From Thermoproteota archaeon (GTDB lineage Archaea > Korarchaeota > Korarchaeia > Korarchaeales > Korarchaeaceae): a DNA stretch of 43,600 bases. The stretch lies in the NCBI GenBank assembly GCA_027491415.1, contig JAOZFH010000006.1, positions 1 to 43,600 of the forward strand, read 5' to 3'. Position numbers and translations under genes: made by a program. Of the stretch, positions 1 through 8,003 are shown piece by piece. The notes below the pieces were generated by a model, which was not told the DNA's origin, did no database searches, and saw nothing but the letters and a program-made list of their open reading frames with translations. Positions within the stretch are counted from its first letter, which is position 1. Each line of letters begins with the position of its first letter.

Positions 1-1
1 T

Positions 2-1405
2 CCCGGGCTCCTGATACCGCTCGTCGATAGGGGAATGAGAGAAGAGAGGTCCGGCGGGTACGGCTTCCTCGGATACCTAAGCGTTGCGGTCCTATTGGCG
101 GCGCTTATCCTCACCCTGACTCTGGCATTGGAGCTGTCCTCCTTAGGCCAGAGGGTCTTCGCCTTCGAGGATACCCTGCTATTCAACAGGTACTCCGCTT
201 ACCTGGGGGTGCTGGTCTCTCTCGGAACCCTCCTGGTCGCCGTGGCCTCCATCCACGAAGTCAAGGGCTGGTCCACTGCCCCGAGCTTCTACTCGCTCAT
301 TCTGCTCACGCTGGCGGGAGTGCTGGCGATGCTGTTCGTCTCTGACATGGCGACCCTGCTGTCCGCCTGGACCCTCGTGGCGGTGGCCTCCTACGTCGTG
401 GTGGGCCTGAAGAAGGACGACCCGAGGTCTCTGGAGGGTGCGGCCAAGTACGGACTGATGGGCGCCGCCTCCTCCTCGCTTATGGTCCTGGGCATCGCGG
501 TCCTCGTTGGCCTCACGGGCACGAGTTTCCTGCCGGAGTCCATCAGGATCTCCGGGTTTCAGATGAGCCTGATACTCGTGACCCTGATAGTGCTCGTCGC
601 CTCCTTCGGCTTCAAGCTGGGGATATTCCCGTTCCACGCGTGGCTGCCCGATGTCTACGGGGGGGTTCACCCGCTGCTCGTCTCTTACATAGCTGGGGTC
701 GTCAAGATGGCCGCAATAGCTGGCATCCTGAGGATGGTGCTACCGCTGGTGGGCTCGACGGGACCCCAGAACTGGCTTCACGTGTTGGGCCTGCTGGCCG
801 TGCTGACTATGACCTACGGGAACATGGTAGCCCTTGTGCAGAAGAACGTGCAGAGGATGATGGCCTACAGCAGCATAGCTCACGCGGGCTACCTGCTCGT
901 GGGCTTCGCGGCCGTGGCAGATCCCCTCAGCAGGGTCACCGGGCTTCAGGGGGTGGCCCTCCACCTCACGACCTACGTCCTCGCGAAGGTCGGAGTCTTC
1001 GTAGGGCTCGCCTACCTGATACGGAGAGGCCTCGGCACGACGCTGGAGGACATGAGGGGCATAGGAAGGAGGATGCCGGCCCTGTCCCTGGGGATCGCTG
1101 TGCTGCTCCTGAGCCTCATGGGGATGCCGCCGCTCCTGGGATTCTGGAGCAAGTTCACCTACCTGTTCCTGTCGGTCGTTGACGCGGCCCCGTGGTTGAC
1201 CTTGATAGCCATCCTCAACAGCGGGATATCCGTCGGCTACTACGCCCAGGTCCTCCGGTACATGTTCTTCAAGGAGGGCGGAGGGGGAGCGCCGGCCGAG
1301 AGGGCTTCCGATCCGGAGGTCGTCGTGGTGGTTCTGACCGCGATCCTCAGCGTGGTGCTCGGCCTTGGCCTTGCTCAGCCCATAGCAGAGGCCTTTGGGC
1401 CCTGA
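2..1405 (+). CDS. nuoN: NADH-quinone oxidoreductase / F420H2 dehydrogenase subunit N-like (partial, 5' end missing)
   Basis: Membrane proton-pumping subunit of the NuoN/FpoN/Mrp-antiporter family, part of a complex I-like or energy-converting complex in the cytoplasmic membrane. The frame is open back to the first bases of the window (Pro-Gly-Leu-Leu-Ile-Pro-Leu-Val-Asp-Arg precedes the first Met), so the true start lies upstream and the ATG at 35 is probably internal. About 13 hydrophobic segments are visible. The family core is present: FKLGIFPFHAWLPDVYGG with the HAWLPD signature, an AYSSIAHAGYLLVG segment and the late LLSLMGMPPLLGFWSKF segment. About 467 residues remain. Because it is the usual last gene of such operons, the rest of the complex should lie just upstream. 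NuoM/MrpD-like paralogues are similar, so the letter assignment is less sure than the family. Confidence 0.85.
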   Translation, partial: PGLLIPLVDRGMREERSGGYGFLGYLSVAVLLAALILTLTLALELSSLGQRVFAFEDTLLFNRYSAYLGVLVSLGTLLVAVASIHEVKGWSTAPSFYSLILLTLAGVLAMLFVSDMATLLSAWTLVAVASYVVVGLKKDDPRSLEGAAKYGLMGAASSSLMVLGIAVLVGLTGTSFLPESIRISGFQMSLILVTLIVLVASFGFKLGIFPFHAWLPDVYGGVHPLLVSYIAGVVKMAAIAGILRMVLPLVGSTGPQNWLHVLGLLAVLTMTYGNMVALVQKNVQRMMAYSSIAHAGYLLVGFAAVADPLSRVTGLQGVALHLTTYVLAKVGVFVGLAYLIRRGLGTTLEDMRGIGRRMPALSLGIAVLLLSLMGMPPLLGFWSKFTYLFLSVVDAAPWLTLIAILNSGISVGYYAQVLRYMFFKEGGGGAPAERASDPEVVVVVLTAILSVVLGLGLAQPIAEAFGP

Positions 1406-1408
1406 ACC

Positions 1409-1425
1409 TCCCCCCCACCTTTTTT
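1409..1425 (+). terminator. C-rich/T-run terminator after nuoN
   Basis: A run of C's is followed by six T's (1420-1425), directly after the nuoN stop and just before the end of the convergent gene at 1433. Archaeal termination depends mainly on U-rich tracts; the same C-run plus T-run arrangement recurs after other genes in this window. Confidence 0.4.
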
Positions 1426-1432
1426 GATCGCT

Positions 1433-2059
1433 TCACACGGGTCGGCGGTCGGTCGATCGGGCGGGTGTCGCCCGCCTGAGGGTCAGGTCCCGAACCTCAA
1501 TCCAGAAGAGCCGAGGCTTCACCCACATTTCGGCCCTGTATCTGAGCAGGATCTCCTCCTCCCCCACCTTGGAGACCCAGAATTCTATCTGCTTGATTGG
1601 ATGAGGCGCAGATATGCTGGAGGCCGGGAAGTACCTGTAGCCCTCCGCCTTTAGCTTGAAGTCTCCGAACTTGAACTTCTTCTTACCTAGCCTTTTCACG
1701 CGACCGACAGACCGGTCGAGCCCCTCCCTCTTCCGGTAGTATTCCTTGGTCGTGACGTCGTGATAGGCAACGAACGGCCCCAGGTAGTTCTCTAGGAGGG
1801 AGGCCGCCCTCTTGGGAGACGACACCTCCTCTCCCTCGACGACCGCCCTCGATACGGAACCGTCCGTGAGGACCCAGAATTTCCCCTCCCCCGCGTAGGA
1901 CGGCCTCAGGGCAAAGATCAGGCAGGCCTCCCCCTCACTCACCCGGCGATCTAGGACCTCGAACTCCCAGAAGCCAGATTCAAACTCCTCCCCGACCTCC
2001 ATCCTCATCAGGTCTATCTCCCGCGCGAGCCTGACCAGCTCTTGGGCGGCAGCACGCAT
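1433..2059 (-). CDS. hypothetical protein
   Basis: I do not recognise this protein. It has about 208 residues, is soluble, and has an acidic first half and a basic, aromatic-rich second half (GKKKFKFGDFKLKAEGYRYFP, then a beta-rich tail with repeated Trp/Phe). No cysteine motif, membrane segment or known catalytic motif is visible. The frame is open further upstream to 2143, but a TATA-like element on the minus strand at 2114-2122 would start transcription near 2093. The ATG at 2059 (MRAAAQELVRLAREID) is therefore the better start. It is convergent with nuoN and divergent from the small membrane protein at 2188. Confidence 0.6.
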   Translation of the reverse strand: MRAAAQELVRLAREIDLMRMEVGEEFESGFWEFEVLDRRVSEGEACLIFALRPSYAGEGKFWVLTDGSVSRAVVEGEEVSSPKRAASLLENYLGPFVAYHDVTTKEYYRKREGLDRSVGRVKRLGKKKFKFGDFKLKAEGYRYFPASSISAPHPIKQIEFWVSKVGEEEILLRYRAEMWVKPRLFWIEVRDLTLRRATPARSTDRRPV

Positions 2060-2113
2060 CGCGGCGGCCGGGGCGCGGTTGTGTATAACGGGCGCGCCCC
2101 CCAAGGCGGGCAG

Positions 2114-2122
2114 GTTATAATG
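2114..2122 (-). promoter_or_regulatory. TATA-like box for the 2059 gene
   Basis: Minus-strand CATTATAAC lies in an otherwise GC-rich region, about 55-60 bases before the ATG at 2059. It is used here to choose the downstream start. Confidence 0.4.
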
Positions 2123-2150
2123 AAATTTTCTGCGGTTGGCCACTCCACAG

Positions 2151-2163
2151 AAAAGGGATAAAT
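2151..2163 (+). promoter_or_regulatory. TATA-like box for the 2188 gene
   Basis: AAAAGGGATAAAT sits about 25-37 bases before the GTG at 2188. This is the archaeal TATA distance for a leaderless or nearly leaderless transcript. Confidence 0.4.
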
Positions 2164-2187
2164 GGAACCGGGGAGTCGCATCGCCAG

Positions 2188-2523
2188 GTGACGCGTGTGA
2201 CGAAGGTCGAGGTTAAGAGGGTTGGGGTGGCCTCCGTCTTCAAGATCTACCTGATCTTGGGCGTGATCTTGGGTATCATCTTAGGGCTTCTCCTAGTTCC
2301 GATTCTCTCGATAGCGCCCACAACGCCGGGAATTCGACCGGGCGGATATCCCACGGGTCTGCTGCCGTTGGGTGGGCTTGTGGGTGGCATACTCCTTGGG
2401 GTCGTCTACGGGATTGTCGCTGGCATCAGCGGGGCCATAGGGGCCGTCCTGTACAACCTTGCGGCCAAGGTGGTTGGGGGAATAGAGCTGGATCTCGAGG
2501 AGAAGACCGGGCTGGAGTACTGA
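2188..2523 (+). CDS. small two-helix membrane protein, DUF3566-like
   Basis: A 111-residue protein with a short charged head (KVEVKRVGVASVFKIY) and two long hydrophobic helices: about 20-45 (LILGVILGIILGLLLVPIL) and 60-95, Gly-rich and ending YNLAAKVVGGIELDLEE. The KRVG...KIY start and the YN.AAK..GGIE.DLE end resemble the DUF3566 membrane domain found in archaea and actinobacteria, whose function is unknown. The GTG at 2188 is preceded by a TATA-like box at the right distance; the GTG three codons later is an alternative. It stands alone, with no operon partner. Confidence 0.6.
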   Translation: MTRVTKVEVKRVGVASVFKIYLILGVILGIILGLLLVPILSIAPTTPGIRPGGYPTGLLPLGGLVGGILLGVVYGIVAGISGAIGAVLYNLAAKVVGGIELDLEEKTGLEY

Positions 2524-2589
2524 CGGACCTCAGGGACGAGAGGACCTCCGCTGACGGACGGCTCAGGGGAGCTTTCAATGCTAGAGATA

Positions 2590-3210
2590 CCGGGCGGAGT
2601 TCATCATAGAGCACGCGTTCAGGGAGAGGGAGGCCGCCCTGAGATCCATGCTTGACGAGGGGCTCGGCCAGTCTGCGCTGATAGGGTTTACCTGGCAAAA
2701 ATCCCGCGATCATCGCGTGCGAACCCGCGAAGGCCATGAGCAGGAGGGGAGGGTCTTTCCCTGATCCGCCCGGGATGGAGAGGGTTCTGAGACGTACGTG
2801 GGCTTTGGAGGTCCCTATAAACGTCGCTGAGAGCCACGAGGTCGCCAGTTTCTTCGTGTTCGGCAGGGCCTTCACAGGACCTACTCCACGCCACCTGTCG
2901 AGAGCGCCGGAGCGCGCCTCGCCTTCAGTTGCATGGTGATATGCAAGAAAGACCTCTGCATCCCGGTCTCGCACTCCGAAAACCCGTCTCCCCTCGACGT
3001 TGGCGTGGATTTCGAGTACCGGATTGGGATCAACTTCTTCGACCTAAACCTGAGCGTGGCGGCGGCAGACTCCGACCTCTGGGACGACGGCCCAATTCAA
3101 CCCTCACGGTTCAGAGTCGTCGCGGGTTCGACGGCGGCTGGCTCAACCCGACGGGGTACGTGGTGGTTCTGGCCGGAGAGGTGGGCCGTCGGCAGGGGTG
3201 TGGGACGAGA
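2590..3210 (+). pseudogene. decayed coding sequence, product unknown
   Basis: This stretch has no intact gene, but protein-like segments sit in different plus-strand frames: around 2597-2670 (FIIEHAFREREAALRSMLDEG), around 2813-2875 (PINVAESHEVASFFVFGRAF), around 2885-3090 (SAGARLAFSCMVICKKDLC, then DVGVDFEYRIGINFFDLNLS) and around 3128-3210 (GWLNPTGYVVVLAGE, then GVWDENGVFS and a stop). The pattern fits one or two genes broken by several frameshifts. I cannot name the ancestor. The remainder to 3393 shows nothing else I can support. Confidence 0.35.
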
Positions 3211-3393
3211 ACGGCGTATTCTCGTAGGGCAGGTCGTTCAGCGAGGGGGGTCAGGTCAGGATTGCCGACTGGCCGAAACCCTCCCCACAAAGCCCAGATG
3301 GCCAGCCCCCCGCGCGGGGAGGCCCGAATCCCCCGGCCATGGCCGAAGAGCTCTCGTACCCTCAAGATCACCGTGGAAGAGCCCTCGGGGGAT

Positions 3394-3708
3394 TCAGGGC
3401 AGGGATCTCTCTGAGGTCTCTCTGATCTCCCTCCACAGTTTTTCCATCCTCCTGACGAACCTCTCCGAGTCCTCTATGAGTTCTTCAACCTCCTTCTCTG
3501 ACAGCGTGAAGGCCGACGCGTAATCTCCCTCCTCTCTTGCCTCTCTTAGGACGTTAAGCACCCTCGCGTACTCCCTCTCGAGCAGACCCCCCTCCACAAA
3601 TCTGAACCAGAGCCTGAAGGCGACCCCCGAGTGCGTGGTTGGCTCCTCTCCGACGAGGAGGAGAACCGCCCGCGCGACGCTGAATGCCGCATAATAGGCC
3701 CTACTCAC
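3394..3708 (-). CDS. HEPN-domain protein (toxin-like), 5' part frameshifted
   Basis: HEPN family, the helical partner of minimal nucleotidyltransferases; many HEPN proteins of such pairs are RNase toxins. The 104-residue intact frame carries the HEPN core: SRAYYAAFSVARAVLL, a THSGVAFRLWF segment with GLL, then a DYASAFTLSEKEVEELIEDSERFV helix. The first helix is missing from this frame. Upstream in the same frame one reads ARSAKLLLEAGELEDAV, and in the neighbouring frame GLREAEALLRKARAKLG from a TTG at 3806 that overlaps the nucleotidyltransferase end. Together these make a normal HEPN N-terminus split by a frameshift near 3750. Either the gene is broken, or the base call is wrong. The GTG at 3708 is then only a formal start. 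HEPN RNases often carry an RX4-6H motif; I do not see a clear one. Confidence 0.7.
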   Translation of the reverse strand: MSRAYYAAFSVARAVLLLVGEEPTTHSGVAFRLWFRFVEGGLLEREYARVLNVLREAREEGDYASAFTLSEKEVEELIEDSERFVRRMEKLWREIRETSERSLP

Positions 3709-3793
3709 GGCGTCCTCCAGCTCCCCGGCCTCAAGCAGCAGCTTGGCCGACCTAGCTTGGCCCTGGCCTTCCTGAGCAGGGCCTCAGCCTCCC

Positions 3794-4111
3794 TCAAGCC
3801 CTCCAAAGCACCTTTCCCTCCCTCCTCACCCTCCTCAGGAGGGCGGTCCTGCCGGACGAGTAGTCACCGACGGACGCGACGATCACCGTAACGGGCACGC
3901 CCGTCTCGGAAAACACGTTTGAGGAGATCCTTCGCGCCATGGGCCTGGCCCGCTCCACATCCCCAACCACTAGTAGGATGTCCACATCGCTGTCAGGCCG
4001 GTAGTCGCCCCTTGCTACGGAGCCGAACACGATCACCGCTCTGGCCCCCGGGATCTTTGATAGTTCGTCTCTGAGCTTCTTCAGAACGCCTCCCAACCTC
4101 AGCGAGAGCAT
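3794..4111 (-). CDS. minimal nucleotidyltransferase (MNT), antitoxin of the HEPN pair
   Basis: Small nucleotidyltransferase of the DNA polymerase beta superfamily, about 105 residues. The signature GSVARGDYRPDSDVDILLVV holds the GS...DxD catalytic motif. In characterised HEPN/MNT pairs the MNT protein neutralises the HEPN toxin by adding AMP to it. The frame opens at 4174, but a TATA-like CATTATTAG on the minus strand at 4137-4145 points to transcription starting near 4116, so the ATG at 4111 (MLSLRLGGVLKKLRDEL) is preferred. Its end overlaps the reconstructed HEPN start, the usual order in these pairs. The fold and pairing are clear; whether the pair works is doubtful because of the HEPN frameshift. 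Confidence 0.8.
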   Translation of the reverse strand: MLSLRLGGVLKKLRDELSKIPGARAVIVFGSVARGDYRPDSDVDILLVVGDVERARPMARRISSNVFSETGVPVTVIVASVGDYSSGRTALLRRVRREGKVLWRA

Positions 4112-4174
4112 CCATGCCCTCCTAACCCCTTCATCCCTAATAATGTTGGTCGGAGGGGATCCCCAACCCCGCAT

Positions 4175-4619
4175 AGGTCATGGCCCAGCAAAATGCGCCC
4201 CCCAAGAGGCGCCTCTAAGAGATCCCACCGGCTGCAGGGGTGTCTTGGGACCGCTATCGTAGGAGCGAGGCCTGAGACCACACGGTATACAACTTACTTA
4301 GCACTGACCATCCATGTTTACCCACATAAGCTTCGAGAATTAATTAATCGCTCGATCTGGCAGATACGATGATATACGTCGTGCGTTAACAGCAGACTTA
4401 TACGAAAATTCCTGTGCTGAGACAGTAAGCTGCGCGGGAGGTGTCGGCTCCTGTTCCTATTGCTGCATTCGGGATGAGGGAGCTATCGGTGCTCTATTGT
4501 TCTCACCGGCGACCCCTTTAGTGGAGAGAGGGGGAAATTGAGGAGAGTAACGTCTCGCGCGTAGCGGTCCCCAGCAGAAGACCTGGTTCGGCGATCCCAC
4601 CGCCTGCTCTCGCATGTTA
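4175..4619. other. intergenic stretch, lower GC
   Basis: Roughly 450 bases without a supported gene, visibly more AT-rich than the surroundings between 4280 and 4420 (GAATTAATTAATCG; CTTATACG near 4390). The TATA-like CTTATACG could serve a short RNA starting near 4415, but I recognise no tRNA, SRP, RNase P or box C/D signature. No direct repeats were noticed. Confidence 0.4.
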
Positions 4620-4626
4620 TACTTAT

Positions 4627-4647
4627 ATCCACACAATTTGTGTGGAT
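4627..4647. promoter_or_regulatory. perfect palindromic operator before vapB
   Basis: Arms ATCCACACAA and TTGTGTGGAT flank a single central T, a perfect 10-base inverted repeat. It overlaps the TATA-like ACTTATAT (4621-4628) and ends five bases before the GTG at 4652. Ribbon-helix-helix antitoxins usually bind such palindromes to repress their own operon, so this is the likely VapB operator. Confidence 0.7.
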
Positions 4648-4651
4648 TCAC

Positions 4652-4927
4652 GTGCCCAACCTCACCGTATCCCTGCCGGAGGACCTGAGGAGGCGCATGA
4701 GGGCGCATCCCGAGATAAGGTGGAGCGAGGTCGTGAGGCGCGCGATAGAGGAGTACCTCGACCGACTCGAGCTCGTGGAAGAGGAACCCATCGTCTCCTT
4801 GGCTGATAGGGTGAGGGAGCTGGAAGGTTACGACCCCGAGGCCGACAAGCCTACCGCCGGCGAGAGGGATGTTGCCGACGACCTGGAGAGAGCGAGGGTG
4901 AATAGGCTTGAAGAACTCGAGCGATGA
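4652..4927 (+). CDS. vapB: VapB-type ribbon-helix-helix antitoxin
   Basis: Antitoxin of about 91 residues. The N-terminus (PNLTVSLPEDLRRRMRAHPEIRWSEVVRRAIEEYL) is a ribbon-helix-helix DNA-binding domain: a beta strand LTVSLP, then two helices with the SEVVRRAI turn. The acidic C-terminal half would wrap the toxin. The GTG at 4652 is chosen over the one at 4640 because the latter lies inside the palindromic operator and because PNLTVSLP is the normal start of the family. It overlaps the vapC start by 20 bases, so translation is probably coupled. Likely self-repressed through 4627-4647. Confidence 0.85.
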   Translation: MPNLTVSLPEDLRRRMRAHPEIRWSEVVRRAIEEYLDRLELVEEEPIVSLADRVRELEGYDPEADKPTAGERDVADDLERARVNRLEELER

Positions 4928-5264
4928 GCTCTATGACACCTCTGCCCTGATCTCAGCCTGCAAGAAGAGAAGTGAGGGACTGAGGGGGTACACCACGATA
5001 CTCAACGTGGTGGAGTACCCCCCAAGCCTCGCGCTAAGGGGCCTGAGGGTCATTTACCCCACCAGGGAGGACTACGAGCTGGCCATCCGGCTGCAGATCA
5101 GGCTCAGGAGAATCGGGAGAGCGGTCGGAGCCATAGATCTCTTGGTAGCGAGCGTCGCCGTCAGGCGGAGCCTGGAGGTGGTCACGAGTGACAGGGACTT
5201 CAAGGCAATAGCTGAAGTGGAGCCCAGGCTCAGGCTCAGGCCGATCGAAGACAAGAGATCCTGA
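4908..5264 (+). CDS. vapC: VapC-type PIN-domain toxin
   Basis: PIN-domain ribonuclease, 118 residues, usually acting on tRNA or rRNA when freed from VapB. The four acidic positions of the Mg2+ site are visible: Asp10 (LYDTSALIS), Glu36 (NVVEYP), Asp77 (AIDLLVAS) and Asp95/Asp97 (TSDRDFKAI). The start is TTG at 4908, inside the end of vapB. All catalytic positions are intact, so unlike the nearby HEPN gene this toxin looks functional. Confidence 0.85.
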   Translation: MKNSSDELYDTSALISACKKRSEGLRGYTTILNVVEYPPSLALRGLRVIYPTREDYELAIRLQIRLRRIGRAVGAIDLLVASVAVRRSLEVVTSDRDFKAIAEVEPRLRLRPIEDKRS

Positions 5265-5360
5265 CCGCCCAGCCTGCCTGTGAGGAGGCTCCGTGTTCCA
5301 AAACCCACTCAGCCCCTGCCCACAAACAGAATAAAGAGGAGGTGTAGAGGAAGGTTAAGC

Positions 5361-7298
5361 CTACTCCCCCAGCCTCCCCAGGCTGGCCAGCTCCTCAGCC
5401 ACGTCGGTCAGACCCAGCTGTTCTAACTTGCTTCGCTTCGGCCACCCGGTCTCCCAGTCGAGCCCCCGATACTCGTAGTACTCCCTGAGCATCACCTCCA
5501 GCTCCACTACCTGTCCCTTGCCCGGGCCCTCGGGCATGGGCTCCTCCGTGAACCTCGGGTTGAGGGTGTCCGCCTCCTTGCCCACCCCCTCCCTAGCGTT
5601 GAAGGCCCTCCTGAGCATGTAGATCCTCTCCCCGGCCAGGGCGAGCCTCCTCTCGCTTCCGAGTTCCTCTATCCCCGTCAGGGCCTTCAGCCATGGGGCG
5701 AAGTCGTCGTAGTAGTAGATCATCGGCCACATGGCGCCGTACTTGCAGGTGATCATCGAGTCCACGATGGAGTAGAAGTTCTCGGTCAGCCAGGTGAGGT
5801 ATCCCTTGCCCGTCGGGTCCAGCCTGTCGTCTATCACCATCCTCTTGGCCTCCTCCTCGCCGAACCTCTCATAGGCGTACTTCACGGCCCAAGGCAGCTC
5901 GTCGTAGGTGCAGAGACCCCTGAGGTGGTCCGCACCCCTCACGTTGACGGCGTGGGCGAGGCCTATGGACTTGTGGCTCCTGCCGTCCTGCGCCGACGCC
6001 TCCAGCCCCTTAACGTGTATCACGTACCTCTCGGTGCCCTTCCCGATCTTCCTGGCCGCCCTGAGCGCGCCCTCGGCGAGGAGGTCTCCTATACCCTCCC
6101 TCCTGGCCATCTTGTGGAGGAGGTCGATGACCAGGTCGACGTCCCCCCACTTGGGCCTCAGGCCGCCTATGTCCTCCTCCGTCACGAGCCCCCTCTCGTA
6201 TACCTCCATGAGCCAAGAGATGATCTTCCCGGCCGTTATCACGTCCATGCCGTACTCGTTGCAGAGGTTGTTCGCGTGTATTATCGCCCCCAGGTCGCTG
6301 ATCATGACGTTGGTCCCCAGAGACACCAGGGCCTCGTACTCGGGCCCGCCGGTGAGCGTGCACGCGAACCTGCCGGAGTCGACGTGGTGGACGTACTTGC
6401 ACTGGAGGAAGCAGGAGAAGCACGACTTGTGGCTTATCCTGACGGCCTTAAGCGCCTCGCCGTTTATCTTCTCCGCCTCCGGGAAGACTCCGGTCCAGTG
6501 GTTCTTTGTGGGGAGCCTGCCGATGCTGTACATGACGTCGATGAGGTAGGGCGTTCCGTATCCCCTGATGGTGTCGTTCGCTATTTCCCTCCACTCTCCG
6601 GTGGTGGCCTTAGCGTATATGCGCTGGATGACCTCGTAGAACTCCTCGAAGTTGGCCACCTTAATGCCCCTGCTCCCCCTCACCGCCACGGCCTTCAGGT
6701 TCTTGGAGCCCATCACGGCCCCCATACCCGTCCTGCCTGCGGCGTCGTAGAAGTCCACCATGACGTTGGCGAACCTCACCAGCCTCTCCCCGGCGGGACC
6801 TATCACCGCCGACTGGACGCTGTCGTCCCCCACGTCCTCCCAGATCAGCTTGAAGGTCTCCCTCGTGGTCTTGCCCCACATGTGGCTGGCGTCCCTGATC
6901 TCCACGTGATCGTCATCTATCCACAGGTACACCGGCCTCTCGGCCCTGCCGGTGATGGCGATGAAGTCGTAGCCGGCGTACTTGATCTCGGGGGCCAGCT
7001 GTCCGCCTACGTGGGACTCGCCCCATATGCCGGTGAGGGGCGCCTTGGACGCTACCACCAGCCGACCGGTCGCGTGCCCGAGCGTGCCGGTCACCGGGCC
7101 GGTGCCGAAGAATATTACGTTCTCCGGACCGAGTGGATCTATCCCGGGAGTGAGGTGATCCCAGAGGTACCTGGCGGCGAACCCCGTGCCCCCGACGTAG
7201 TCCCTCATCCACGCCCTGGGGGTATCCCTCACCCTGTGCTTCCCCGTGGTGAGGTCGACCTCGAGGTACCTGCCCGCGTAGCCTCCGATACCCTCCAT
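5361..7298 (-). CDS. tungsten-dependent aldehyde:ferredoxin oxidoreductase family (AorB-like)
   Basis: Oxidises aldehydes to acids with a bis-pterin tungsten (or molybdenum) cofactor and one [4Fe-4S] cluster; cytoplasmic. The 645 residues match the family. The N-terminal domain reads GYAGRYLEVDLTTGKH; pterin-binding segments include AAGRTGMGAVMGSKNLKAV (about 187-204). Cluster ligands are Cys293, Cys296 and Cys300 (CFSCFLQC), with the fourth at Cys518 (DSMITCKYG). It begins one base after the stop of the four-cluster ferredoxin at 7300, so the two form an operon. With the divergent MoaD and FAD/NAD reductase this resembles the bacterial AorABC enzyme, which can use NAD. The aldehyde substrate is unknown. 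Confidence 0.9.
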   Translation of the reverse strand: MEGIGGYAGRYLEVDLTTGKHRVRDTPRAWMRDYVGGTGFAARYLWDHLTPGIDPLGPENVIFFGTGPVTGTLGHATGRLVVASKAPLTGIWGESHVGGQLAPEIKYAGYDFIAITGRAERPVYLWIDDDHVEIRDASHMWGKTTRETFKLIWEDVGDDSVQSAVIGPAGERLVRFANVMVDFYDAAGRTGMGAVMGSKNLKAVAVRGSRGIKVANFEEFYEVIQRIYAKATTGEWREIANDTIRGYGTPYLIDVMYSIGRLPTKNHWTGVFPEAEKINGEALKAVRISHKSCFSCFLQCKYVHHVDSGRFACTLTGGPEYEALVSLGTNVMISDLGAIIHANNLCNEYGMDVITAGKIISWLMEVYERGLVTEEDIGGLRPKWGDVDLVIDLLHKMARREGIGDLLAEGALRAARKIGKGTERYVIHVKGLEASAQDGRSHKSIGLAHAVNVRGADHLRGLCTYDELPWAVKYAYERFGEEEAKRMVIDDRLDPTGKGYLTWLTENFYSIVDSMITCKYGAMWPMIYYYDDFAPWLKALTGIEELGSERRLALAGERIYMLRRAFNAREGVGKEADTLNPRFTEEPMPEGPGKGQVVELEVMLREYYEYRGLDWETGWPKRSKLEQLGLTDVAEELASLGRLGE

Positions 7299-7299
7299 C

Positions 7300-7785
7300 T
7301 CACACCACCCTGGGGAGGGCGAGCTCCAGCAGCTTCGGGATCCTCTCCAGGCTCTTCTTGCGCCTCATGAGGTTGGCCACCGTGACCGGGACGTAGTGGA
7401 GAATCTCCTCGGGGCAGAACCTGACGCACTGCGGATCTCCTCCGCAGAGGTCGCACTTGATGACCTTGTTCGACACGGGGTCGACCACTATGCCGCCGAA
7501 CGGGCACACGGACACGCAGGTCTTGCACCCGATGCACAGGTCGTAGTTCAGCGTAACAAGGCCGGAGTCCCTGTCCTTCTGCAGGGCCCCCGTTGGACAG
7601 GAGGCGACGCACGGCGCGTCCTCACACTGCACGCAGAACACCGGGACGTTGACTCCCCTCTCCGGGTCCCTGAGGACCGCTATCCTCGACCTCTTAGGGT
7701 TGAACTCCCTCTCGTGCCAGAGGGCGCAGGCCAGCTCACAGGTCCTGCACCCGGTGCACCTCTCGAAGTCGGCAACCAGCATCAT
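7300..7785 (-). CDS. four-[4Fe-4S] ferredoxin subunit (AorA/HycB-like)
   Basis: Electron-transfer subunit of 161 residues with sixteen cysteines in four cluster motifs: C10/13/16/20, C51/54/59/63, C84/87/90/94 and C111/114/120/124. This is the HycB/DmsB-type pattern; with an aldehyde oxidoreductase next to it the best match is AorA, which in Aromatoleum carries electrons from AorB and can polymerise. The frame opens at 7854, but the minus-strand TATA-like TTTTTACG near 7833-7841 would start transcription near 7812, so MMLVADFERC at 7785 is the likely start. It is the first gene of the operon with the oxidoreductase at 5361. Confidence 0.85.
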   Translation of the reverse strand: MMLVADFERCTGCRTCELACALWHEREFNPKRSRIAVLRDPERGVNVPVFCVQCEDAPCVASCPTGALQKDRDSGLVTLNYDLCIGCKTCVSVCPFGGIVVDPVSNKVIKCDLCGGDPQCVRFCPEEILHYVPVTVANLMRRKKSLERIPKLLELALPRVV

Positions 7786-8003
7786 CCTGGGGGCAGCCAA
7801 TTCGGATCGCCCGCCGCCGCCCATAGGCGAACGTAAAAATCGTTGGCTTAGCAACTCTAACCCGGCTGGGGCATTGAGCGGATTGACTTGGGGACCTCCC
7901 CGCCGCCGGGACGGTCACCCAGAACCCGGGGTCGAGAATCGAACCCCCGGGAGCGCGAAACTCTTATTTGGCCCACCTATATCGCGCGTGAAGAGGTGAT
8001 CGG

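Noticed and set aside
4415-4610. Possible small RNA gene after the TATA-like CTTATACG
   Set aside because: I could not find a defined fold or known signature; left as an intergenic note only.
5925-7370. Long plus-strand open frame (481 codons) opposite the aldehyde oxidoreductase
   Set aside because: It is antisense to a clear AOR gene; its low-complexity Val/His/Gly/Pro composition is that of a shadow frame in GC-rich DNA. The same applies to the long plus frames at 11295-12830 and 15598-16773.
7925-7951. tRNA-like string (GGTTCGATTC on the minus strand) before moaD
   Set aside because: The T-arm stem does not pair, and no acceptor, D or anticodon arm can be built around it. It is a CCCGGGG...CCCCGGG hairpin in the divergent promoter region.
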